From an uncultured Lachnospiraceae bacterium (lineage in GTDB: Bacteria > Bacillota > Clostridia > Lachnospirales > Lachnospiraceae): a stretch of 20,567 nucleotides of DNA. How positions within the stretch are numbered: the stretch's first letter is position 1; every line of letters begins with the position of its first letter. The position numbers were made by a program, and so were the translations under genes. Shown one piece after another: positions 6,952-15,900 of the stretch. A model generated the notes under the pieces. It saw only the letters and a program-made list of their open reading frames with translations, searched no databases and was not told the origin of the DNA. The stretch is from positions 1 to 20,567 of the forward strand of contig CAJUSQ010000043.1 of NCBI GenBank assembly GCA_910588885.1. Reading direction: 5' to 3'.

Positions 6952-9255
6952 TTATAGGGCGCTTTTTCCGGTCAGTGTCTTCCATTCCTCGTCCAGGGCT
7001 TTCCCGATGCTGTGATAATAGGCCAGCAGCAGGAAAATTGCAGCCAGTGCCAAAAGACGCCCCAGGCCGCCTTTTCCTTCTGCCCAGCGTACCAGGCGAT
7101 GTACCAGCAGCTCCTTTTTTTCCTCCGTCATGGTTCCGATTCCGGGCGTAAAGTACAAAAGCAGATAGGTAAAGCCCGCAATCATCGAAATGGTCGCATA
7201 GATTTCTACCCGTGCAATCTCCCCGGTCCTTGGTTCCCCGCCGCCGGGAACACTGCTTCCAGGTGTACCGCTGCCGGAACCGCCGCCGGAACCGCCATTG
7301 CCGCCGCTGCCTCCACCGGAACTGCCGCCGGAGCCACCATTGCCGCCGTTCCCGGAGCCGTTGGAGCCGCTTCCGGAACCACCATTTCCACCGTTTTCGG
7401 TATCGGAATCAGCCCCCGGACCGCCGATCTCTATTGTAAACCGCCGAACCGTAGTATTTCCGGCCCGGTCCTTGGCTGTTACCGCCAGGGAGTGGCTGCC
7501 GTTCCCGGATATTTGTACCGTAAAATGCCAGGACTTTCCGTCCCCTTCGGCATCCTTTTCCAAAACAGCCGCTGTTTCTTTCTTTCCGTCCACTTCATAG
7601 GTCACTCCGGAAATGTCGTCCTCCTCATCCCGGACCGTCACCTCTAGGGAAGAGGTACCCTGTGTCAGTCCTCCGCCAAAAACGGAAACGGAAATTTCCG
7701 GCCCGTTATTTTCCGTGACTTCTCCGATTCCGTCTACCGTAAGGACTTTCTCTGCGGAAGTATTTCCGTCGTGATCGGTACAGGTCAGAACCACCGTACC
7801 TTGAAAATCCTCATCCAGGGTAAATTGGATCACGGGCTGTCCCTGTTCCGTCCGAATTCGTACTATGAATTCTTCGGTGCTCCCGTCTTTTCGAATAACC
7901 GTATATTTCGCCTGCTTAATCCCGCTTCCTTCTTCTTTTACCGGAACGGTAACGGTCATTCCCTTTTTCTGCACCATCCAATGGAACAGCCCCTTATAGC
8001 CGGAGGTCACCGTGGCTTTTCCGAAGACCGGAGCCGTTTCATCCGCCCATTTTGCATACAAAACAGCAGACTCCGAAATTCCATGCTCCTCCGGCGTCTT
8101 TCCGAAATCCCATTGGTTCCCGCTGGTTCCTGCCTTATCCAGATACCATCCCTTAAAATTGTATCTGGCCCGCACAGGCGCACTTCCTTCCGCCAACAAA
8201 CTGCCGGAGCGAACCGTCCGGGCCTTCGGCGCGTCTCCCCCTCCTCCGTTTAAGTCAAAGTGAATTGCATAGGAGTTCCGGTCATAGTACAGCTTCAACA
8301 CCAGTTCCCCGTCTGCGGTTACGGTCCCTTCCGCCCTTCGGAACGGATGGGAGGTATTTTCCGTAAATCCCAAAAACTGCTTCTCCTGGGCCTTTACCAC
8401 CGTGTCCACCCGTTCCGTGCCGTAATAAGTATCCTCTTCTGCGATCCGGTAGCTTCTTCCGTCCGGCTCCTGTTTGTAATATTCCACCCGGTATCGCCCC
8501 ATGCCTTCCGGTATTTCCGTTTCCCCGGAGTCCGGATCATCGGGCGTGTCATCCGGAAACGTTCCGTCTCCTCCGTCCCAAATCGCATACAAAACGACGT
8601 TTTCTCCAAAAGCCTCCCGGGAACCGGGCTCATAATACGTTCCCGTTCCGTCCTCTTTTGTATTCCATTTGTAAAAAGTATGACCCGGCCGTTCGGGTCC
8701 CGGCGGAATCAAAAACCAGGGATACTGATAGATCATTTCTTCCTGTACTTTGGCCAGACAGGTTCCCTTCTGCACCTTCGGAATGTTTTTTCCGTCCGCG
8801 TGGAAGTCCAGGATAATCTCTTTTTCATAAATCCCGTAGTAAGCCTTGCTCTCCGTCAAGGTAATCTCCGCTCCTGCCGAAAGATTCCCTTCAAATCCGT
8901 CCGGATTCTCCTCCCAGCCTACCGAACGAAAGCCCTCTAACGGTTTTAACTGGGGCGCATAAACCGTTCCGCCTATCCCATTCTGGACAACTGCCTGCTG
9001 CGTTTCCTTCTGCCCGGCCCCTCCGGAATAAAAATCCGCCTGTACCAGATCAAATCCGCCGTATCCCGGATTTGTTTCTGACAGATAAATTTGATTTTCT
9101 CCCTGATTCAATACGGAGTACCATTGTTTTCCGGCGTTTTTCACATCAACTGCCAATATTTTTTCCGCATCCTGCTGCTGCAGCGTATAGCCGGTTCCTG
9201 CGGCAAGGACATATCCTTCTGTTACATCCAGATAAACCGTCAACGGATACTCCAA
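6952..9255 (-). CDS. C-terminal fragment of the surface protein: InlB-type repeats, Gly/Ser linker, membrane anchor
   Basis: A 767-residue open frame beginning at a TTG with no ribosome binding site; it belongs to the broken gene 6952-10505. Approximate layout: residues 1-130 beta-rich; about 145-230 a first Flg_new/InlB B-repeat-like unit ending in VVLYAIWDGG; about 250-325 a MucBP-like unit (YRVEYYKQEPDG to LKLYYDRN); about 328-407 a clear second InlB B-repeat (YAIHFDLNGGGG, FKGWYLD, AVLYAKW); about 410-610 Ig-like beta sandwiches; about 615-670 a Gly/Ser/Asn linker; then GEPRTGE followed by two hydrophobic helices (ATISMIAGFTYLLLYF and LLALAAIFLLLAYY) with a basic segment between. Such proteins are cell-surface adhesin-like factors of gut Clostridia. 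Alone it lacks a signal peptide and would not be exported. Confidence 0.75.
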   Translation of the reverse strand: MEYPLTVYLDVTEGYVLAAGTGYTLQQQDAEKILAVDVKNAGKQWYSVLNQGENQIYLSETNPGYGGFDLVQADFYSGGAGQKETQQAVVQNGIGGTVYAPQLKPLEGFRSVGWEENPDGFEGNLSAGAEITLTESKAYYGIYEKEIILDFHADGKNIPKVQKGTCLAKVQEEMIYQYPWFLIPPGPERPGHTFYKWNTKEDGTGTYYEPGSREAFGENVVLYAIWDGGDGTFPDDTPDDPDSGETEIPEGMGRYRVEYYKQEPDGRSYRIAEEDTYYGTERVDTVVKAQEKQFLGFTENTSHPFRRAEGTVTADGELVLKLYYDRNSYAIHFDLNGGGGDAPKARTVRSGSLLAEGSAPVRARYNFKGWYLDKAGTSGNQWDFGKTPEEHGISESAVLYAKWADETAPVFGKATVTSGYKGLFHWMVQKKGMTVTVPVKEEGSGIKQAKYTVIRKDGSTEEFIVRIRTEQGQPVIQFTLDEDFQGTVVLTCTDHDGNTSAEKVLTVDGIGEVTENNGPEISVSVFGGGLTQGTSSLEVTVRDEEDDISGVTYEVDGKKETAAVLEKDAEGDGKSWHFTVQISGNGSHSLAVTAKDRAGNTTVRRFTIEIGGPGADSDTENGGNGGSGSGSNGSGNGGNGGSGGSSGGGSGGNGGSGGGSGSGTPGSSVPGGGEPRTGEIARVEIYATISMIAGFTYLLLYFTPGIGTMTEEKKELLVHRLVRWAEGKGGLGRLLALAAIFLLLAYYHSIGKALDEEWKTLTGKSAL

Positions 9256-10052
9256 GGGTTTGTCCAGCTGTATCTTGCGGTTACGGCATTCTCACGGTCC
9301 AGATAGATCCCGTCCATTCCCGAAGCCGCAGCGGTTCCCACAAAGCAGGCTGCCTGACCGATCTTCAATCTGCCTGCATCTATCTGTTCGGAAGAGCACC
9401 AAAGCCCGCCGCTTCCTTCATATCCCGGAAAGCTGCTGGTATTCCCCTGAAAAAAACCGCCGTCCAATACCAGATCCTCTCCGGCCGCACCGGTATGGAA
9501 GATGCATCCGCCTCCCCCGGTGGCGGAATTTTCATGAAAATTACCGTCCCAGATCGTAATACTGCTTCTTAGCGCATACAGAAACCCACCGCCCCACTTC
9601 GCATAGGATTCCGCCGGGGCCAGCGTGGTCTGGTTGTTCCGATAGGCTCCCTTCGTAATTTTCACCGTACTGCGGTTTCTGGCACAAATTGCACCTCCGT
9701 AATTCTTGGCACTGCAGTACTCAATTACCGCGTCGTTGCAGCCTAACGTTCCGCTGTCCAGACAAACAGCCCCACCGCCTATGGCAGTACCCGTGTTGTC
9801 CTTCACACAGTTTCGGATTACACATCCGTCATCCAAGGTTACAATCCCTGCACTTTTTACATCAATCAAAGAATATTGGGAAGAAATCCCCTTTCCATCC
9901 AGCACAATATTTCCGAACGTCAGTTTGCTTCCGTTTTTCACCTCAAAGTAGGCATCCGCCGTTCCCCGGACAATCTGCCCGCCCCCTTGGAATGTCACTT
10001 CCCCGCTGATGGAAATCTGACCCTCTATGGTCAATGTGACGCCGGGGTCCAC
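9240..10052 (-). CDS. Middle fragment of the surface protein: right-handed beta-helix
   Basis: A 270-residue open frame in the same register as the signal-peptide fragment and separated from it by the TGA at 10070-10068. It consists of short Gly/Asn-rich repeating turns (for example GGGAVCLDSG, YGGAICARNRST and GGGCIFHTG), characteristic of pectate-lyase-like or polymorphic-outer-membrane-protein-like parallel beta-helices. Its last residues (about 12) are out of frame because of the base loss near 9279. The GTG at 10052 is preceded, 5 nt upstream, by GGGGAGG, which could by chance allow reinitiation after the TGA. No signal peptide is present in this piece. The fold is likely; the ligand is unknown. 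Confidence 0.7.
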   Translation of the reverse strand: MDPGVTLTIEGQISISGEVTFQGGGQIVRGTADAYFEVKNGSKLTFGNIVLDGKGISSQYSLIDVKSAGIVTLDDGCVIRNCVKDNTGTAIGGGAVCLDSGTLGCNDAVIEYCSAKNYGGAICARNRSTVKITKGAYRNNQTTLAPAESYAKWGGGFLYALRSSITIWDGNFHENSATGGGGCIFHTGAAGEDLVLDGGFFQGNTSSFPGYEGSGGLWCSSEQIDAGRLKIGQAACFVGTAAASGMDGIYLDRENAVTARYSWTNPWSIR

Positions 10053-10067
10053 GCGAACCTCCCCGTC

Positions 10068-10505
10068 TCACAGTGTACCTGCTGTCCACACCGTATCCGT
10101 CTGGATTGTACCTGAAATCGGCAATGCCCGAGGGGAAGCATCCGGTAATTCCGGCGTATTTTCTGCCTGGGGATTCTCTGTCGGTTCCGAAATATCCGCT
10201 ATCCCGTCATCCTCCGTCGGTTCCGCCGGCTCCTCCCTCCGGGGATTCTCCGATTCCGGCAGTGCTTGTCCATTCCCCAAACGATCGGCATCTTCCTCCG
10301 GTTCCATAGGCGCTTCTTCCGGCTGCCCGAAAAGCTCCGGTTTCTTAGAATCCTCCGCCGCCTGCACCGATACGCCGAAATATTCCACAGGCATAGATGC
10401 AGCCACCAGACAGATACAGAGCAGTAACCCGATCAGTTTCCGTCCGGCCCTCGGTCTTCCGGTCTGCAGGAACCCGTCATTCCGAACCTTTCTTTTTCTT
10501 TTCAT
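10068..10505 (-). CDS. N-terminal fragment of the surface protein: signal peptide and acidic spacer
   Basis: A 145-residue open frame that ends at the premature TGA. It starts with a strongly basic region (MKRKRKVRND), then a hydrophobic core (LIGLLLCICLVAASM) and a probable signal-peptidase site near SVQA/AED. A low-complexity spacer rich in Pro, Glu and Asp follows, then a segment ISGTIQTDTVWTAGTL that normally introduces the beta-helix of such proteins. ATG 10505 was preferred over an upstream TTG (10559) because AAGGGAG lies 9 nt before it. If translated alone it would release a short secreted acidic peptide with no binding domain. Confidence 0.75.
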   Translation of the reverse strand: MKRKRKVRNDGFLQTGRPRAGRKLIGLLLCICLVAASMPVEYFGVSVQAAEDSKKPELFGQPEEAPMEPEEDADRLGNGQALPESENPRREEPAEPTEDDGIADISEPTENPQAENTPELPDASPRALPISGTIQTDTVWTAGTL

Positions 10506-10705
10506 TCTCATCATCTCCCTTTTTATAAAATCAGAAACTCCCGTACCACTTCGCTTCAATTTCCCGCTTTACTTCCGCTTCTAGGGCTGTCCCTTCCGTT
10601 TTCTTCTTGAATCATATTTTTATATTTATATTATAACTATATATGGGCATAATGCTTCAGGAAGGATGCACATCGCTTTGCCCGGCGCCCTGTTTCATTG
10701 CCATA

Positions 10706-10711
10706 AGTATA
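10706..10711 (-). promoter_or_regulatory. Possible extended -10 promoter element for the surface-protein gene
   Basis: On the minus strand TGGTATACT gives a TG-N-TATACT extended -10 box, in the 308-nt gap between the divergent genes at 10505 and 10814. No good -35 box is visible. It would give a leader of about 190 nt. An AT-rich TATAAT further downstream (about 10625-10650) is an alternative. Confidence 0.35.
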
Positions 10712-10750
10712 CCATAAATTTCCGCAAAAAAACAGGCTTAAAAACGGTAG

Positions 10751-10778
10751 TTACAAAATGAGAGGAATGTGCTATGAT
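10751..10778 (+). promoter_or_regulatory. Promoter of the 87-residue orphan gene
   Basis: TTACAA (10751-10756), 16 nt, TATGAT (10773-10778), ending 35 nt before the start codon of the next gene. Both boxes are close to consensus. Confidence 0.6.
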
Positions 10779-10813
10779 GATAGGAAAGAAAATGCAGAAG
10801 AAAGGATCTTATC

Positions 10814-11077
10814 ATGCGAATTTGGTTTAAATTGTGGAAAGAAAATCATTTGCTGAAGGATATTGTAATTGAAAATAACGAAGACGACACCAGGACCCAT
10901 AAGATTTTCCAGGCCATAGATGCCGTCTGCTATGAATTTGATTTGAGCAAGCCGATTTGGCTGGATGCTACGATTGCAGAATTTAAGCGTCATGACAAGG
11001 CCCGGTTCTATCAGGATCATTTCGTAGAAGAAGTTCCCTTTGACTATCTGGAAATCGAAGTGATCGAAGAAGATTAA
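10814..11077 (+). CDS. Conserved-looking hypothetical protein, 87 residues
   Basis: A short gene with its own promoter and a good ribosome binding site (AAAGGA, 7 nt before ATG), so it is probably real. The protein (MRIWFKLWKENHLLKD...) is soluble, acidic at the C-terminus (EIEVIEED) and has no signal peptide, Cys pair or membrane helix. I recall similar small proteins annotated as hypothetical in Lachnospiraceae but cannot name a family. It stands between the divergent surface-protein gene and the convergent TrmH methyltransferase gene, so it is probably transcribed alone. No function can be assigned. Confidence 0.75.
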   Translation: MRIWFKLWKENHLLKDIVIENNEDDTRTHKIFQAIDAVCYEFDLSKPIWLDATIAEFKRHDKARFYQDHFVEEVPFDYLEIEVIEED

Positions 11078-11078
11078 T

Positions 11079-11164
11079 CCTTCCAGTGCTCCTCATGCCG
11101 GCAATCGGCGGCCAATGCCTTCCGGTGCTCCTTATTGCACCGAACCCACGGCCATCGGCTAATG
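11079..11164. repeat. Imperfect direct repeat between convergent genes
   Basis: Two degenerate copies, roughly 11079-11117 and 11118-11164, share CCTTCC(A/G)GTGCTCCT at the start and a GGCCA..AATG-type end. The second copy runs into the stop codon of the methyltransferase gene. The region between the convergent genes shows no convincing terminator; GGTGC/GCACC makes only a 5-bp stem. Confidence 0.4.
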
Positions 11165-11938
11165 TCTCTGCCGGTGCACCTCGTACATCAGAAGGGCTGC
11201 CGCAATGGCAGCATTCAGGGATTCCACGCTCCCTTCCATCGGAATCCGGATCAGGCAGTCTGCTAGGGACGCGGTTTCTTCCGTAAGGCCGTTCCCTTCA
11301 TTTCCGATTAAAAAGGCCGTTCCCTTGGTATAATCCGGCTCCCCATAGGACGCCCGCCCCTTTAAATGGGCTGCATACAGGGAAATCCCATGGCTTTTCA
11401 GCTTCTGAATATCCTCGTTTAAATCCTCGGATACAAAAACAGGAACCCGGTAAACGGAACCCATGGTAGACCGAAGGGTTTTGGGATGAAACGGATCTGC
11501 CGAATTCCGGGTTATAATTACGCCGTCTATTCCGGCTCCTTCCCCGGTACGCAGCATCGTTCCCAGGTTTCCGGGATCCTGGATATTCTCCAGAACCAGA
11601 AGATGGGGATGCTCTGCATTCAGACAATCTGCAAGGGAATAGGAAGGCATTCTGACCAATGCCATAATCCCCTGAGGCGTCTGGGTATCGCTGGCCGCTT
11701 TGAATACCGCGTCCGACACGGCTTCATAAGGGCAGTCCCGCTGCCGCAGCCCCTGCTGTACCTCTTCCTGTAAAAGCAGGCTTTCGGAAACATAGATCTT
11801 TATGAGCCAGTCCCTGGGAGCTTCCCAGACCATTTTGGGGCCTTCCACCACAAAAACCCGCTGCTGCAGGCGGGCTTTTGCTTTTTTCTGTAATTGCTGA
11901 ATCTCTTTTATCTGCTGGTTCTTGGTACTTGTAATCAT
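11159..11938 (-). CDS. TrmH/SpoU-family RNA 2'-O-methyltransferase
   Basis: A 259-residue SPOUT methyltransferase that uses S-adenosylmethionine to methylate a ribose 2'-OH in rRNA or tRNA; the target is not evident. The N-terminal part (about 1-95) is the SpoU substrate-binding-type domain (FVVEGPKMVWEA). The three SPOUT motifs follow: ENIQDPGNLGTMLRT (117-131), FLIGNEGNGL (209-218), and IPMEGSVESLNAAIAAALL (232-250), forming the trefoil knot. The length matches family members. AAAGGGG precedes the ATG. It starts 24 nt after pfkA, on the same strand, and is probably the last gene of the dnaE-pfkA transcript. Confidence 0.93.
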   Translation of the reverse strand: MITSTKNQQIKEIQQLQKKAKARLQQRVFVVEGPKMVWEAPRDWLIKIYVSESLLLQEEVQQGLRQRDCPYEAVSDAVFKAASDTQTPQGIMALVRMPSYSLADCLNAEHPHLLVLENIQDPGNLGTMLRTGEGAGIDGVIITRNSADPFHPKTLRSTMGSVYRVPVFVSEDLNEDIQKLKSHGISLYAAHLKGRASYGEPDYTKGTAFLIGNEGNGLTEETASLADCLIRIPMEGSVESLNAAIAAALLMYEVHRQRH

Positions 11939-11962
11939 AAAGTACCCCTTTCTGCCAGTCTG

Positions 11963-12937
11963 CTAAATGGATAACGTCTGGCAAATCTCGTACTGATATT
12001 CGGAAATCCGTTTGTCCATGGACAGCGCTTCGTCAATGTCAAAATCAATGTATTCCCCGTTTTGGTATCCCACTACCCGGTTGGACTTTCCTTCGCACAG
12101 CAAATCCACGGCCAGCGCGCCCATAGTAGACGCATACACACGGTCTTTGCAGGTGGGACTTCCGCCCCGCTGCATATGGCCTAAAATCGTAGCCCTGGTT
12201 TCCATACCGGTAGCCGCTTCGATCCGCTTAGCCATGCTGGTAGAATGGCCGATTCCTTCGGCATTCACAATGATATGATGCTTCTTGCCCCGCTGGCGGT
12301 TGGCGATAATGTGGTTCACCAGCTTCTGTTCGTCATAGTCGTACTTCTCCGGCAGCAAAATATCTTCCGCTCCGTTGGCAATGCCGCACCACAGTGCAAT
12401 GTATCCGGCATGACGGCCCATTACCTCAATAATGGAGCAGCGTTCATGGGAAGTAGAGGTATCCCGTACCTTGTCAATGGCTTCCATAGCCGTATTTACC
12501 GCCGTATCGAACCCGATCGTGTATTCGGTACAGGCAATGTCCAAATCTATGGTTCCCGGAAGCCCTATGGTATTGATGCCCTGCTCCGCCAGCCGCTGGG
12601 CTCCCCGGAAGGAACCGTCGCCGCCGATAATGATAATCCCGTCAATTCCGTGCTTCCTGCAGATGTCCGCAGCCTGCTTCTGTATCTCCGGCTGCTTGAA
12701 TTCCAAACAACGGGCCGTCTGCAGAATCGTACCGCCCCGCTGAATTATATCTGAAACATGCTTCGCTTCCATATCTTCAATTTCTTCCTGAAGCAGGCCG
12801 GCATATCCCCGTTTGATTCCCTTGACCTTCTTACCCTTGGAAATCGCCTGCCGTACCACGGCACGGATTGCGGCATTCATGCCGGGGGCATCCCCGCCGC
12901 TGGTCAATACGCCGATTGTATGAATCTCTTTCGCCAT
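11963..12937 (-). CDS. pfkA: ATP-dependent 6-phosphofructokinase
   Basis: A 324-residue enzyme of typical PfkA length: fructose-6-phosphate plus ATP to fructose-1,6-bisphosphate, in glycolysis. The ATP-binding start is GVLTSGGDAPGMNAAIRAVV; GGDGS at 105-109 marks an ATP-type rather than PPi-type enzyme. MGRHAGYIALWCG and LGHMQRGGSPT are the substrate-site signatures. The catalytic loop reads PGTIDLDIACTEYTIGFDTA: the catalytic Asp (D131) and D133 are there, but position 132, usually Asn in the PGTIDND signature, is Leu (codon TTG at 12544-12542). An AGGAGG site precedes the ATG. It lies 43 nt after dnaE and 24 nt before the methyltransferase gene. Confidence 0.96.
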   Translation of the reverse strand: MAKEIHTIGVLTSGGDAPGMNAAIRAVVRQAISKGKKVKGIKRGYAGLLQEEIEDMEAKHVSDIIQRGGTILQTARCLEFKQPEIQKQAADICRKHGIDGIIIIGGDGSFRGAQRLAEQGINTIGLPGTIDLDIACTEYTIGFDTAVNTAMEAIDKVRDTSTSHERCSIIEVMGRHAGYIALWCGIANGAEDILLPEKYDYDEQKLVNHIIANRQRGKKHHIIVNAEGIGHSTSMAKRIEAATGMETRATILGHMQRGGSPTCKDRVYASTMGALAVDLLCEGKSNRVVGYQNGEYIDFDIDEALSMDKRISEYQYEICQTLSI

Positions 12938-12980
12938 TTTTCATACCTCCTAATTTTTCCTCGGTTCATCCTATCTTATT

Positions 12981-15900
12981 CTAATCTCTTTTCTTTTGGT
13001 TTTCAATGGATTTTTCCACAACTTTTACGTTTTTTTCACCCAAAAACTTAGTTAAAATGTTCACAATCTCAGGATTCACCCCGATATTACGGCTGGGGGG
13101 CAGCCGTTTCATCTGCCTGGTATCTGAGATATAGATCACAACCCCGTCCCCGCCGTCCGATTCCCGCAATAGCTCCAAAATCTCCTGTTCCCGGGCCGTA
13201 TATTGTTCTACCGTATCGAACTGAAGCCACAGCTCCTTTTTCGCCTGGTCAAACCCGTACATCCGCTCACAGATCAGCTTTCCGTTCTTTTCTTCCTCCG
13301 TGGATACCCGGCCCCGGACAAAGACCTTACGGTCAATTTCCAGTAACTGCTTGTATTTCTCATAATCGTTGGGAAAAATAATAATCTCCAGGGTGCCCAC
13401 CAGATCTTCCAGGGTGATAAAGGCCATGGTTTTGTTGTTTTTTGTATATTTAATCGTCCGGTCCACAATCATACCGCCCACCATGGCGGATTCCCCGTCC
13501 AGCACCTTGGTCTGGCCGCTCTCTTCATCCAGTAAAAAATCCGTGGTCACCCGGGAAATATTTTTCCGCCATTTTTCTTCATACTCCTCTAAGGGATGGC
13601 CGCTGATATAGACCCCCAGCACTTCTTTTTCGAAGGCCAGCATGGTTTCCCTGGCATATTCTTCCACCTTAGGCAGCTTGATTTCGAATTCCTGCTTCTG
13701 GCTCTCGTCCACCAGGTCGAACAGGGACATCTGCCCCGCCATGGAATTCTTTTTTTCCTGATTCACACTATCCAGGATCGTAGCATAGATCATCATAAAC
13801 TGCTTCCGGTTGCCCCCCAGTCCGTCCAAGGCCCCGGCTTTGATAAAATTCTCCACCATCCGTTTGTTTAAGTCCTTGTCCGCCATCCGGGTCAGGAAAT
13901 CTTCCAGGCTCTGGAAAGGACCCCGCTCTTCACGTTCTATACACAGCTTTTCGATACAGCTGCTGCTGACGCTTTTGATCGCAGCAAGGCCGTAACGGAT
14001 ACCGGAGCCGGATACGGAAAAGGTGCCTTCCCCTTCGTTCACATCCGGCGGCAGCACCGGAACTCCCATCTTCCGGCAGCTTAAGATATATTCGGAAACC
14101 TTGCTGGAATGGTTCATAACCGAGGTCATAAGCGCAGCCATATACTCCACCGGATAATAGTATTTCAGAAAGGCCGTCTGGTAGGACACCACCGCATAGG
14201 CCGCCGCATGGGACTTGTTAAAGGCATATTTTGCAAAATCAATCATTTCATCGTAAATTTTATTGGCAACCCGTTCGTCTATTCCGTTGGCAATACAGCC
14301 GGGTACGCCTTCTTCGGGATTTCCGTATACGAAGTTCTTCCGTTCCTGTTCCATGACCGTCCCTTTTTTCTTGGACATGGCCCGGCGCACCAGATCGCTT
14401 CGCCCCAGAGTATATCCGGCCAGATCCCGTACAATCTGCATCACCTGCTCCTGATACACGATACAGCCGTAGGTCGGGGCCAGAATCGGTTCCAGCTGAG
14501 GACAGTCATAGGCAATGGCCCCCGTGTTGTTTTTCCCTCTGATATAGGAAGGGATAAAATCCATGGGGCCGGGACGGTACAGGGAAATCCCGGCAATGAT
14601 GTCCTCCAGGCTCCGGGGCTTAAGTTCCTTCATAAAGTTCTTCATGCCGGCGCTTTCCAGCTGGAACACCCCGTCGGTCTTCCCGGTTCCCAGAGAATCC
14701 AGAACCGCTTTGTCGTCATAATCTATCAGATCAATGTCAAAGGCTTCGTCTTTGGATTTGTGAATCAGCTCCACCGCATCCTGAATGACCGTCAGGTTCC
14801 GCAGGCCCAGGAAATCCATTTTTAAAAGTCCCAGCTCCTCCAATGTCGTCATCGTAAACTGGGTGGTAATGGAGCCGTCGGAAGCCTTGGACAGCGGTAC
14901 ATACTCGTCAACCGCCTTCTGGCTGATTACGACCCCGGCCGCGTGCATGGAGGTATGCCGGGGCAGTCCTTCCAGACGCCGGGACATATCAATTAATTTG
15001 CGGATGCTTTCGTCCCCTTCATACATACTCCGCAGCTCATGGTTCATCCCCAGGGCTTTGTCAATCGTGATGCCAAGCTCCGTGGGAATCTGTTTTGCAA
15101 TGGAATCCACAAAGGCATAAGGCAGATCCATCACCCGGCCCACGTCCCGGATCACACCCCGGGCCGCCAGCGTACCGAAGGTCACAATCTGCACCACCCG
15201 GTCCTTGCCGTATTTCTCCACCACATAGTCGATAACATCCTGTCGGCGTTCCACGCAGAAGTCAATATCAATATCCGGCATGGACACTCGCTCCGGGTTC
15301 AGGAACCGTTCAAAAAGCAGATTGTACCGGATGGGATCAATATTCGTAATCTCCAGCGTATAGGATACCAGGCTTCCGGCCGCGCTGCCCCGGCCCGGGC
15401 CCACGGCAATCTTCTGACTGCGGGCATAGTGGATAAAATCCCAGACAATCAGGAAATAATCCACATATCCCATGGTCCGTATCACATCCAGCTCATACTT
15501 CAGCTTCTCTTCCAGTTCTCCGTAATTCTCGGGATATCTGCGTTTTAACCCTTCATAGCACAATTTATTCAAGTATTCCCAGGAGGAAAGGCCGTCCGGC
15601 ACATCATATTTGGGCAGCTTGGTGACCCCGAATTCAATCTCCACCCGGCAGCGGTCCGCAATCTTCTGAGTATTTTCCAACGCCTGCAGCGCATAAGGGA
15701 ACAGGCTTTTCATCTCTTCTTCCGACTTTACATAATACTGCCCGCCCTCATAGCGCATCCGATTCTCATCCGACAGCTTCTTTCCGGTCTGGATACACAG
15801 CAGAATATCGTGGGGCTCCACGTCCTGGTCGTAAGTATAATGGACATCGTTCGTTGCAACTAACTCAATCCCTGTATCCTGGCTTAACCGCAGAAGCTGC

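Larger units (their letters stand above)
6952..10505 (-). pseudogene. Large secreted InlB-repeat/beta-helix surface protein, disrupted by one stop codon and one frameshift
   Basis: Three consecutive open frames read as one protein of about 1,180 residues once two lesions are bridged. Lesion 1 is an in-frame TGA at 10070-10068: the frames before (ending WTAGTL) and after (DGEVRVDPGVTLTIEG) are in the same register and join smoothly. Lesion 2 is a one-base loss near 9277-9281: restoring a C (ACC to ACCC) joins RENAVT to RKIQLDKPLEYP. Domain order is signal peptide, acidic Pro/Glu spacer, right-handed beta-helix, InlB-type and MucBP-like repeats, Ig-like region, Gly/Ser linker and two C-terminal membrane helices. 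The start is ATG 10505, 9 nt after AAGGGAG. TGA is used as a normal stop elsewhere in this window, so recoding is unlikely. Sequencing or assembly error at either site cannot be excluded. Confidence 0.75.

Noticed and set aside
7206..7440. Plus- and minus-strand Pro/Arg- and Ala-rich frames over the Gly/Ser linker.
   Set aside because: They are mirror or shifted readings of the repetitive GC-rich linker of the surface-protein gene.
9270..9290. Programmed -1 ribosomal frameshift in the surface-protein gene.
   Set aside because: No X-XXY-YYZ slippery heptamer or downstream pseudoknot was visible. A lost C in a short C run explains it more simply.
10068..10070. TGA as selenocysteine or a reassigned codon.
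   Set aside because: TGA ends other intact genes in this window (for example the MCP gene at 18740). No selenocysteine-type hairpin was seen, and the position is not at a known selenoprotein motif.
10560..10705. A c-di-GMP (GEMM-type) riboswitch in the leader of the surface-protein gene, because of a GGGCAAAGCGATG segment.
   Set aside because: Only a short resemblance was found. The GAAA tetraloop, the paired helices and the GACGCAAAGC-type core are not present in the required order.
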